A stretch of 9,642 nucleotides of DNA from DHVE2 group archaeon. GTDB taxonomy: Archaea; Thermoplasmatota; Thermoplasmata; Thermoplasmatales; Aciduliprofundaceae. The position numbers and the translations under genes are program-made. Within the stretch, counting starts at the first letter, position 1. Each line of letters begins with the position of its first letter. The notes beneath the pieces were generated by a model. The model was given only the letters and a program-made list of their open reading frames with translations, was not told the origin of the DNA and ran no database searches. Location of the stretch: positions 1-9,642 of the forward strand of contig WAOZ01000045.1 in assembly GCA_015520975.1 (NCBI GenBank). The letters run 5' to 3'. Positions 1 through 5,525 of this stretch are shown here, piece by piece.

Positions 1-381
1 GGCCACGGTATCAAAGGCAGAAGAGGTGCTGGCAGACGCGGTGGTAGAGGTATGGCCGGACTGTGTAAGCATAGATATACATGGATGGTGAAATATGCAC
101 CCGATCATTGGGGCAGATACGGATTCACATCGCACCATCCAAAGGAAGAGATAACCACGATTAATGTCGGTTTTCTCGACGAGAACATAGAAAAGTATGT
201 GGACCAGGGAGTTGCAAAATTCGATGGTGAGAAATATGAAATCGATCTTTCTGAACTTGGCATCAACAAATTGCTCAGTAAAGGCAAGGTGACAAAGAAA
301 ATAGTCGTTAAGGTTAAATATGCATCCACCAATGCCGTTTCCAAGATAGAAGAGGCAGGTGGTGAAGTGCTCCATGGATGA
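1..381 (+). CDS. rpl15: Large ribosomal subunit protein uL15, 3' part
   Basis: This is the C-terminal portion of archaeal uL15, a late-assembling 23S rRNA-binding protein of the large subunit. The frame is open from base 1, so the start lies upstream of the window. The visible part opens with a Gly/Arg-rich tail (GRRGAGRRGGRG), followed by the CKHRYTW stretch and the KYAPDHWGRYGF motif that is typical of archaeal uL15. The C-terminal half carries a basic KGKVTKKIVVKVKYAS segment as in the family. An ATG at 52 is internal, because the conserved glycine-rich tail continues upstream in frame. The gene ends at a TGA that overlaps the secY start (ATGGATGA at 374–381). This is the usual rpl15–secY junction of the archaeal ribosomal superoperon, so the two are probably translationally coupled. 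Confidence 0.95.
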   Translation, partial: GHGIKGRRGAGRRGGRGMAGLCKHRYTWMVKYAPDHWGRYGFTSHHPKEEITTINVGFLDENIEKYVDQGVAKFDGEKYEIDLSELGINKLLSKGKVTKKIVVKVKYASTNAVSKIEEAGGEVLHG

Positions 382-2170
382 AAAAATACCTCGTAAAAAG
401 GGCGTGGCGTTTTGGGTTGCCATATTCTGGATTTTCACCGCATACATTTATTTCTCCATACTGCAATGGAAGGCTTTGAGTCCCCAGGATTTCTATAATA
501 TTATCACAAAGCACTGGCTTGATTTTTTGATATTCGTATCTTGGAGCGTCCCTCTGTTCGGGCTCATATATCTTGGGGCTTCTTATGATGGAGACAAAAG
601 TAAGCTTTACGGTCTCAGGCCTGTTATAGAATATCTTCCGGTAGTGAAAAAGCCAAAGGGTCATGTGCATTTCAAGCAGAAACTTATGTGGACTGTGCTT
701 GTTTTGATAATCTATTTCGCGCTAACCAATGTGTTCATTTACGGTTTGGATCAGGCAAAAACAATAGACCTTTTTGAATCTTTCAGAGCCATACTTGCTG
801 GTGCTTCAGGCTCTTTAATGCATCTCGGTATAGGCCCAATCGTGACTGCAAGCATCATCATGCAGCTTTTTGTCGGTGCAAAGATAATAAATCTTGATTT
901 GACCAACGAGGAAGATAAAGCGATATATCAGGGCACACAGAAGCTTCTGGTTATCATAATGATATTTGTGGAGGCCATTCCACAGGTATTCGGATATCTT
1001 CAGCCTGCATCCAGCTTTGTAAGCGGTTTGAACTCATTTGCACCGGGTTATGGTGATTTTCTTGCGAAATTGATTATAGTAATACAGCTTTTCTTTGGCT
1101 CGTATATCGTGTTCCTTATGGACGAACTTGTATCCAAATGGGGCATAGGCTCGGGTATATCTCTATTCATCGCTGCGGGCGTGTCGCAGGCCATATTCAC
1201 AGGTACAATAAACTGGATCCCTGCACAACCAAACGAGCCTCTAAGTCTCAACAATCCTCCGAGCGGTGCAATACCAAAAACGATATATATACTGTCTCAC
1301 AGTTCGGCTTCGCAGCTGTACAACGGAGGCATAGAAAGAATCCTGTTCGGTAATCCAAATCCGCTTGTGGCGTTGATGGGAACCATAGTGATATTTTTCA
1401 TTGTAGCTTACGCCGAAAGCACAAAGATAGAGTTACCGCTTGCACATGAAAGAGCAAGAGGCGCAAGAGGTAGATACCCAATCAAACTCATGTATTCTTC
1501 GAACATCCCGGTTATACTCGCATCGGCACTTCTCGCGAATGTCGCCATGTGGTCATTGTTATTCTGGAGCAATCCAACACTCAGCAAAATTCCGATAATT
1601 GGACATAATCCGATTATAGGGGTGTATCCAACACCTGAGCAGGCCCAGGACTGGGGTATCCAGACCACAACGCCTATTGGCGGCATTGCGTATTATCTGA
1701 GCAGGGTGAATGGATTGAGTTCTTGGCTTCTACCCCTAATAAATCCACAGGCGTATCATTATGCTTTCACATATCAGACTTACTGGCAGATTGTTGGACA
1801 TGTGATCGCTTATGTGGCATTTATGATACTTATGAGTATGCTGTTCGCGAAATTCTGGATCGAGACCGCTAATATGAACGCAAAAGCAATAGCCCGTCAG
1901 ATCCAGAAAAGCGGTATGCAGATCCCGGGATTCAGGAGAAGCCCTGCGGTGCTGGAAAAGATTCTAAATAAATATATACCTGCCGTTACGCTATTTAGCG
2001 GCGCCGCAGTGGGCGCTCTGGCTGCGTTTGCGAATCTCATAGGCACTGTGGGCCGTACTTCGGGTACTGGTGTGCTGCTGACTGTGGGTATTCTTATACA
2101 GTTCTATGAGGCAATGGGTAGAGAGCAGCTTATGGAAATGCATCCGATGATCAGACAGTTCTTTGAGTGA
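374..2170 (+). CDS. secY: Preprotein translocase subunit SecY with extra N-terminal membrane helices
   Basis: This is the pore-forming subunit of the archaeal Sec translocon, equivalent to Sec61 alpha. I chose the ATG at 374 because a GGTGA lies 8 nt upstream (361–365); an in-frame GTG at 359 would add only five residues. The protein is 598 aa, clearly longer than the roughly 430–490 aa usual for archaeal SecY. The canonical body begins near residue 84 (LRPVIEYLPVVKKPKGHVHFKQKLMWT). It includes the plug/TM2b region around residues 141–170 (GSLMHLGIGPIVTASIIMQL) and the arginine-rich cytosolic loop HERARGARGRYPIKLMY near 358–374. The glycine-rich last helices fall near 538–580. The additional first 80 residues contain two hydrophobic segments, about 11–33 and 50–68. 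There is also a long external loop at about 400–465. The gene is in its normal place between rpl15 and adkA. Confidence 0.95.
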   Translation: MDEKIPRKKGVAFWVAIFWIFTAYIYFSILQWKALSPQDFYNIITKHWLDFLIFVSWSVPLFGLIYLGASYDGDKSKLYGLRPVIEYLPVVKKPKGHVHFKQKLMWTVLVLIIYFALTNVFIYGLDQAKTIDLFESFRAILAGASGSLMHLGIGPIVTASIIMQLFVGAKIINLDLTNEEDKAIYQGTQKLLVIIMIFVEAIPQVFGYLQPASSFVSGLNSFAPGYGDFLAKLIIVIQLFFGSYIVFLMDELVSKWGIGSGISLFIAAGVSQAIFTGTINWIPAQPNEPLSLNNPPSGAIPKTIYILSHSSASQLYNGGIERILFGNPNPLVALMGTIVIFFIVAYAESTKIELPLAHERARGARGRYPIKLMYSSNIPVILASALLANVAMWSLLFWSNPTLSKIPIIGHNPIIGVYPTPEQAQDWGIQTTTPIGGIAYYLSRVNGLSSWLLPLINPQAYHYAFTYQTYWQIVGHVIAYVAFMILMSMLFAKFWIETANMNAKAIARQIQKSGMQIPGFRRSPAVLEKILNKYIPAVTLFSGAAVGALAAFANLIGTVGRTSGTGVLLTVGILIQFYEAMGREQLMEMHPMIRQFFE

Positions 2171-2176
2171 TGTCTC

Positions 2177-2728
2177 ATGCGCGTGATAATTGCAGGAGTG
2201 CCGGGAGCGGGCAAAACAAGCATAATGAAAGAAGTTGCGCAGAAGACAGGCTACACCGTAGTTAATTACGGTACCGTTATGCTTGAACTGGCGCGAGAGC
2301 GAGGGCTTGTCAATAACAGAGATGAGATGCGAAAACTCCCCATAGAAGTGCAGAAAGAGCTTCAGCGAGAGGCTGCCTGCAAACTGGCGCAAATGGATAA
2401 CTTGATTGTTGATACGCATCTTACAATCAAAACTTATTCTGGCTATTTTCCGGGATTGCCCAGATGGGTTCTTGAATCCCTGAAACCTGAGTTGATAGTT
2501 GTTGTTGAGGCAGATCCTCATGAAATAATAAGACGGAGAAAAAGCGATCCCACACGGCAGAGAGATTTTGAGACTTACGAAGATATAAAAGAGCATATGA
2601 GTGCGAACAGATATATGGCCTTTGCATGCGCTATGTACACCGGTGCCACGGTGCTATTACTTCAAAATCGGGATGGAATGCTTGAACTGGCGGTTAAAAG
2701 GTTTCTGGAGGCGCTTAAAAATGAATGA
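2177..2728 (+). CDS. adkA: Archaeal-type adenylate kinase
   Basis: The product converts ATP + AMP to 2 ADP in the cytoplasm and belongs to the archaeal AdkA family, which differs from bacterial Adk. The 183-aa protein has a Walker A loop GVPGAGKT at residues 7–14. The AMP-site strand VDTH is at 78–81, followed by the family signature SGYFPGLPRWVLESLKPELIVVVEADP. An arginine-rich lid-like stretch, EIIRRRKSDPTRQRD, covers about 116–130. The length matches the family. The gene starts 6 nt after the secY stop, with a GAGTGAT-type Shine-Dalgarno inside the secY end, and overlaps the next gene by 8 nt. Position between secY and a DUF106 gene is the conserved archaeal arrangement. Confidence 0.95.
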   Translation: MRVIIAGVPGAGKTSIMKEVAQKTGYTVVNYGTVMLELARERGLVNNRDEMRKLPIEVQKELQREAACKLAQMDNLIVDTHLTIKTYSGYFPGLPRWVLESLKPELIVVVEADPHEIIRRRKSDPTRQRDFETYEDIKEHMSANRYMAFACAMYTGATVLLLQNRDGMLELAVKRFLEALKNE

Positions 2729-3407
2729 TCAAACTCAAATGCCTGAGGATCAGCGTGTCCAGACAGCGCAGATAGGTAATTACTATTTTCTATTTTTGAT
2801 GCTTTTCTTGATGATAATGATATTTCCCGAATTCAGGATGGCGCTGGGATATGCTGCCGGGCTTGTTTTCAATCCTCTATTTTACTTTGATGGTAGGCAT
2901 CCAATCTATACTTTGCTAGGTACAGGGTTAATCCTCACTTTGATTAACACATGGGCACGTCATCATTTCACAGATTGGATAATGATGGCAAAGGTTCAGC
3001 AGAGGAGTCGCGCTCTAAACGCGGTTATGCGGGATGCATTGCGCAAGCAGGATATGGACAAAATTGAAAAACTGCGAAAGGTTCAGCTTAAGTATGCATC
3101 TGAAACCATGCAGATGCAGGCTGGAACGATGAAAGCCACCACACTCACGATGTTCATAGCGATATCCATATTTACCTGGCTCTGGATGTTTGTATCCACT
3201 GAAGCGCACTATACCTATGTAGCGATACCGTGGGCGCAGGCTGTGGAACTAAATACAATGGTGGGATTTTTCCCATCATGGATACTTTTGTATTCTGCAT
3301 TCACAATGCCTCTTGCGTGGGTAATACAGTATATATTCAAAATATTCGAATTCAGGAAAAAACTGGAAGAAATGGATGATAATTCATCCGATGAGGCGAT
3401 TCAATGA
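2721..3407 (+). CDS. DUF106 membrane insertase (EMC3/TMCO1/Oxa1 superfamily)
   Basis: This is an integral membrane protein of the DUF106 family, the archaeal relative of EMC3, TMCO1 and YidC/Oxa1. These proteins help insert transmembrane segments beside the Sec channel. The start at 2721 has GGAGG at 2707–2711, 9 nt upstream, and sits inside the adkA stop (ATGAATGA). The longer open frame from 2601 would overlap adkA heavily and has no support. The 228-aa protein has hydrophobic segments near residues 22–38, 60–80, 140–160 and 185–205. Between the second and third lies a charged, helical stretch at about 85–135 (AKVQQRSRALNAVMRDALRKQ onward) that resembles the cytosolic coiled coil of Oxa1-type insertases. 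The tail is acidic. Co-transcription with secY fits a role in the same membrane machinery. Biochemical function is inferred from the family. Confidence 0.88.
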   Translation: MNDQTQMPEDQRVQTAQIGNYYFLFLMLFLMIMIFPEFRMALGYAAGLVFNPLFYFDGRHPIYTLLGTGLILTLINTWARHHFTDWIMMAKVQQRSRALNAVMRDALRKQDMDKIEKLRKVQLKYASETMQMQAGTMKATTLTMFIAISIFTWLWMFVSTEAHYTYVAIPWAQAVELNTMVGFFPSWILLYSAFTMPLAWVIQYIFKIFEFRKKLEEMDDNSSDEAIQ

Positions 3408-3940
3408 AAATAACAGTAAGTGGGCCGCCTGGAAGTGGTAAAACCACGGCAGCAAAACTTCTTGCTAAAAAGCTGAGATATGAATATGTGTGCGGTGGAG
3501 ATATATTCAGGGAGATGGCCAAAGAGCGTGGTATGGATCTCGTTGAGTTTAGTAAATATGCTGAGCAGCATCCTGAGGTGGATATTGAGATAGATAGCCG
3601 TCTTGTTGAAATCGCAAAAACAAAAGACAATATCGTAATAGATTCCCGATTAAGTGGCTGGCTTATGCATATAAACAAAATACCTGCATTTAAGGTTTTT
3701 ATCACAGCTTCTGTGGACACGCGGGCTAAAAGGATATGGGAAAGGGAAGGGGGCGATCTTGAAAAAATAAAAAACGATATGATTATTCGAGAAAAAAGCG
3801 AGAAGAAAAGATATAAAGAGGTTTATGGTATAAATTTTGAAGATTTGAGCATATACGATATCGTTATAAAGAGTGATGGCATATCTCCCGATGAGATCGT
3901 ACAAAAGATTGTGGAGGTTGCGGGACTTGAACCAGTATAG
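3404..3940 (+). CDS. cmk: Cytidylate kinase, archaeal type
   Basis: The product phosphorylates CMP and dCMP with ATP, in cytoplasmic pyrimidine salvage and nucleotide supply. The 178-aa protein starts with the P-loop GPPGSGKTT (residues 7–15). It continues with YEYVCGGDIFREMAKERG and the substrate-binding DSRLSGW region (near 79–85), which is typical of archaeal Cmk. A basic lid region, RIWEREGGDLEKIKNDMIIREKSEKKRYKE, covers about 109–138. The length is normal for the archaeal family. Its ATG overlaps the stop of the DUF106 gene as ATGA, so translation is probably coupled. In many archaea rpl34e precedes and rpl14e follows cmk. Here the neighbours overlap directly and neither is present. Confidence 0.94.
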   Translation: MKITVSGPPGSGKTTAAKLLAKKLRYEYVCGGDIFREMAKERGMDLVEFSKYAEQHPEVDIEIDSRLVEIAKTKDNIVIDSRLSGWLMHINKIPAFKVFITASVDTRAKRIWEREGGDLEKIKNDMIIREKSEKKRYKEVYGINFEDLSIYDIVIKSDGISPDEIVQKIVEVAGLEPV

Positions 3941-4826
3941 TATTGAAGAGTTGCTGGATTTTGGTGTAGTCATAATTGATAAACCGAAAGGCCCCACAAG
4001 TCATCAGGTTAGCGCATGGGTTCGAGATATCTTGGGTATAAAAAGAACTGGTCATGCGGGTACACTGGATCCAAAAGTTACTGGTGTGCTCCCCGTAGCG
4101 CTTAATAGAGCAACGAAGATAATCAATATACTGCATCTTGCTCCAAAGGAATATGTGGGTGTTATGCGTCTACATAAAGATGCACCAGTTTCGAAAATAA
4201 AAGAAGTTATGCAGGAATTTGAGGGTGAGATTTATCAGATGCCCCCAGTACGTTCGGCGGTGGCACGTAAACTCAGAAAACGGATGGTTTATGAGCTCGA
4301 AGTTATGGAAATTGAAAAAAGATATGTTCTCTTCAGGGCTAAGGTTGAATCAGGAACATATATAAGAACACTGTGCGTGGATATAGGTGATGCTCTATGT
4401 ACAGGTGCGCAGATGGAAGAACTGAGAAGAATATCTACGGCGCATTTCACTGAATCACATGCGGTGACTCTTCACGATTTGCTGGATGCGTATATTTTTT
4501 GGAAAGAAGACGGTGATGAAAGTTATATAAGGAAGTGTATACTCCCCGGCGAAGAAATAGTCTCCTTTTTACCAAAAATAGTGGTTAAAGATACCGCTGT
4601 AGATGCGCTTTGTTATGGTGCCCCACTTTATAAACCAGGAGTTCTTGAGATGGATGCTAAAATAGAAAAAGGTATGAATGTTGCGGTATATACGAGCGAT
4701 GGTAGGTTGCTCTCCCTCTCACAGGCAGTTCTGGAAAACGATGTTGTGGCAGTGCCTGTCAGAGTGGTAATGAAACACGATAAATGCTCTAAAACCTGGA
4801 AACGTAAATCTGATGAGGGCCCGTAG
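3927..4826 (+). CDS. cbf5: rRNA pseudouridine synthase Cbf5 (TruB family), TTG start
   Basis: Cbf5 is the catalytic subunit of H/ACA guide RNPs, which pseudouridylate rRNA. It can also act on U55 of tRNA without a guide. I chose the TTG at 3927 because GGAGG lies 9 nt upstream (3913–3917); the in-frame ATG at 3873 has no such site and lies deep within cmk. The result is 299 aa, shorter than the roughly 330–340 aa of Pyrococcus Cbf5, and it lacks much of the family's N-terminal extension. Visible motifs are GVVIIDKPKGPTSH (13–26), GHAGTLDPKVTGVLP with the catalytic Asp at residue 48, ESGTYIRTLCVDIG, and a C-terminal PUA domain from about residue 212 (KIVVKDTAVDALCYGAPLYKPGV). The stop codon lies inside the following tRNA-Arg gene. 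Overlap with cmk is 14 nt. Confidence 0.93.
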   Translation: MNQYSIEELLDFGVVIIDKPKGPTSHQVSAWVRDILGIKRTGHAGTLDPKVTGVLPVALNRATKIINILHLAPKEYVGVMRLHKDAPVSKIKEVMQEFEGEIYQMPPVRSAVARKLRKRMVYELEVMEIEKRYVLFRAKVESGTYIRTLCVDIGDALCTGAQMEELRRISTAHFTESHAVTLHDLLDAYIFWKEDGDESYIRKCILPGEEIVSFLPKIVVKDTAVDALCYGAPLYKPGVLEMDAKIEKGMNVAVYTSDGRLLSLSQAVLENDVVAVPVRVVMKHDKCSKTWKRKSDEGP

Positions 4827-4889
4827 GCTAGGGGATTAGACTGTGGGGCTTCGGACCCCACGACCCGGGTTCGAATCCCGGCGGGCCCG
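4817..4889 (+). tRNA. tRNA-Arg (anticodon TCG)
   Basis: This is a 73-nt cloverleaf. The acceptor arms GGGCCCG (4817–4823) and CGGGCCC (4882–4888) pair fully, and the discriminator is G4889. The anticodon stem TGGGG/CCCCA (4844–4848/4856–4860) encloses loop CTTCGGA, with anticodon TCG at 4851–4853, which reads CGA. The T arm is CCGGG-TTCGAAT-CCCGG. The D stem is weak, with a C·A opposition. The first ten bases are shared with the end of cbf5. CCA is not encoded. No separate promoter is evident upstream, so it may be transcribed with the operon. Confidence 0.95.
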
Positions 4890-4897
4890 CTTTTTTC
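4890..4897 (+). terminator. T-tract after tRNA-Arg
   Basis: A run of six T (4891–4896) directly follows the tRNA 3' end. Archaeal RNA polymerase terminates at such oligo-T stretches without needing a hairpin. This is the likely end of the rpl15–cbf5–tRNA-Arg transcription unit. Confidence 0.6.
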
Positions 4898-5102
4898 TGT
4901 TCACGGACCGCAGGATTCGCACATTTTTGGAATCAGAAATGCCGTATTTTTCAGGTTTCATTAGTCTCACCTCTCAGTTGCTTTAAATATGCTGGGCCCA
5001 ATGGCTGCCAGGATCCGAACATTTTATCCTTTTTCTTGACCTCTATGGAAACATTAAGCATTTTGCGCGTTTATTTTCTAAACACATGCAAACAATGGCA
5101 AG
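4898..5102. other. Non-coding spacer with a degenerate direct repeat
   Basis: No convincing coding frame or RNA gene was found in this spacer between tRNA-Arg and rpl41e. It contains two copies of a 17-nt sequence (4911–4927 and 5009–5025) that agree at 15 of 17 positions, and an A/T-rich TTTAAATAT at 4982–4990 that could be a TATA element. No box C/D motifs or tRNA fold were seen in it. Confidence 0.5.
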
Positions 5103-5110
5103 TTTTATAT
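5103..5110 (+). promoter_or_regulatory. TATA box for rpl41e and tRNA-Trp
   Basis: TTTTATAT is centred about 36 nt upstream of the eL41 ATG. This would place the transcription start near 5130 and leave a leader of about 10 nt that carries the GGTG ribosome-binding site at 5134–5137. Confidence 0.5.
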
Positions 5111-5142
5111 GTGAGTTAAAATTACCGATGGATGGTGTCACG

Positions 5143-5250
5143 ATGAAGCGCAGTTCACGAAACTGGAAAAAACGAGGCAAGATGCGTTGGAAATGGAGAA
5201 AAAAGAGAATGCGCAGGCTAAAACGCCAGAGAAGGGCAAATAGAGAGTGA
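5143..5250 (+). CDS. rpl41e: Ribosomal protein eL41
   Basis: This is a 35-aa, extremely basic peptide with the eL41 core RWKWRKKRMRRLKRQRR. In ribosome structures eL41 is a single helix that sits at the interface of the two subunits. The N-terminal part, MKRSSRNWKKRGKM, matches the longer archaeal form known from Thermococcales, so I kept the ATG at 5143 rather than the internal ATG at 5182. GGTG at 5134–5137 serves as the ribosome-binding site. An in-frame ATG at 5128 would add five residues but would remove this site. The gene is too short for most gene callers. Only 3 nt separate its stop from tRNA-Trp, so both are probably made from one precursor. Confidence 0.88.
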   Translation: MKRSSRNWKKRGKMRWKWRKKRMRRLKRQRRANRE

Positions 5251-5253
5251 AAT

Positions 5254-5391
5254 GGGGGCATGGGGTAGTTAGGCATCCTAGCGGGCTCCAGTTAAAGTGA
5301 TGACAAGAGGGTCAGCTGAAAAATGATGAATAACTGGAGCGCTGACCCGAGGAGTGACCCGCGGACCTGGGTTCAAATCCCAGTGCCCCCA
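5254..5391 (+). tRNA. tRNA-Trp (anticodon CCA), intron at 37/38
   Basis: The exons are 5254–5291 and 5357–5391, giving a 73-nt mature tRNA. The acceptor arms GGGGGCA (5254–5260) and TGCCCCC (5384–5390) pair fully, with discriminator A5391. The anticodon stem is GCGGG (5281–5285) with CCCGC (5358–5362), and the anticodon CCA is at 5288–5290. The T arm is CTGGG-TTCAAAT-CCCAG. The precursor shows a textbook bulge-helix-bulge: the outer stem above, 3-nt bulge AGT (5290–5292), 4-bp helix CTCC/GGAG (5286–5289/5351–5354) and 3-nt bulge TGA (5355–5357). The predicted cuts are after G5291 and after G5356. Confidence 0.95.
5292..5356 (+). ncRNA. tRNA-Trp intron encoding a box C/D guide RNA
   Basis: The 65-nt intron carries box C GTGATGA (5297–5303), a 12-nt guide, box D' CTGA (5316–5319), box C' ATGATGA (5323–5329), a second 12-nt guide, and box D CTGA (5342–5345). 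The D guide 5331–5340 pairs over 10 bp with 5285–5294; the base five upstream of box D (G5337) faces C5288, which is C34. The D' guide 5309–5314 pairs over 6 bp with 5355–5360; its fifth base (G5311) faces C5358, which is C39. This agrees with the known euryarchaeal tRNA-Trp intron, which directs 2'-O-methylation at 34 and 39 through L7Ae, Nop5 and fibrillarin. Position 39 is C here, whereas it is U in Haloferax. Confidence 0.93.
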
Positions 5392-5392
5392 C

Positions 5393-5396
5393 TTTT
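5393..5396 (+). terminator. Short T-tract after tRNA-Trp
   Basis: TTTT follows the tRNA, and a second run, TTTTT, lies at 5429–5433. Either could end the rpl41e–tRNA-Trp transcript; each is weak alone. Confidence 0.35.
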
Positions 5397-5484
5397 CTGT
5401 CAACATTTTGCGATGTAAATAAAAACAGTTTTTCTTGTTCTTCACGGTCCCCACTTAAAATGTGGAGCGATAATAGATGTAAAA

Positions 5485-5494
5485 TTTTATATAG
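5485..5494 (+). promoter_or_regulatory. TATA box for the TIP49 gene
   Basis: TTTTATATAG lies about 36 nt before the ATG at 5526. It predicts a start near 5515 and a short leader containing GGTGG (5516–5520). This indicates that the gene is transcribed independently of the upstream tRNA. Confidence 0.55.
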
Positions 5495-5525
5495 AAGAAC
5501 AATTTTACGAATTTTGGTGGTGAGT

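Noticed and set aside
1991..2596. Long minus-strand open frame of 201 codons across secY and adkA
   Set aside because: It lies opposite two clearly conserved genes, its translation shows no family resemblance, and no promoter or ribosome-binding site was seen for it.
2601..2720. N-terminal extension of the DUF106 protein
   Set aside because: This stretch is the adkA coding region read in another frame. The ATG at 2721 has GGAGG 9 nt upstream and an 8-nt overlap typical of this operon.
3873..3926. Upstream ATG start for cbf5
   Set aside because: It has no ribosome-binding site and lies well inside cmk, and the extra residues do not resemble Cbf5. The TTG at 3927 has GGAGG at ideal spacing.
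4982..5040. Possible small RNA downstream of TTTAAATAT
   Set aside because: A TATA-like element and a GC-rich stretch exist, but no tRNA, C/D or H/ACA features could be recognised, so it was not listed as an RNA gene.
5043..5276. Minus-strand open frame over rpl41e
   Set aside because: It is a shadow of the highly basic eL41 gene and extends into tRNA-Trp. The plus-strand eL41 motif is unmistakable.
5460..5525. Upstream extension of the TIP49 protein
   Set aside because: It would begin upstream of the TATA box that drives the gene. Family similarity starts after the ATG at 5526.
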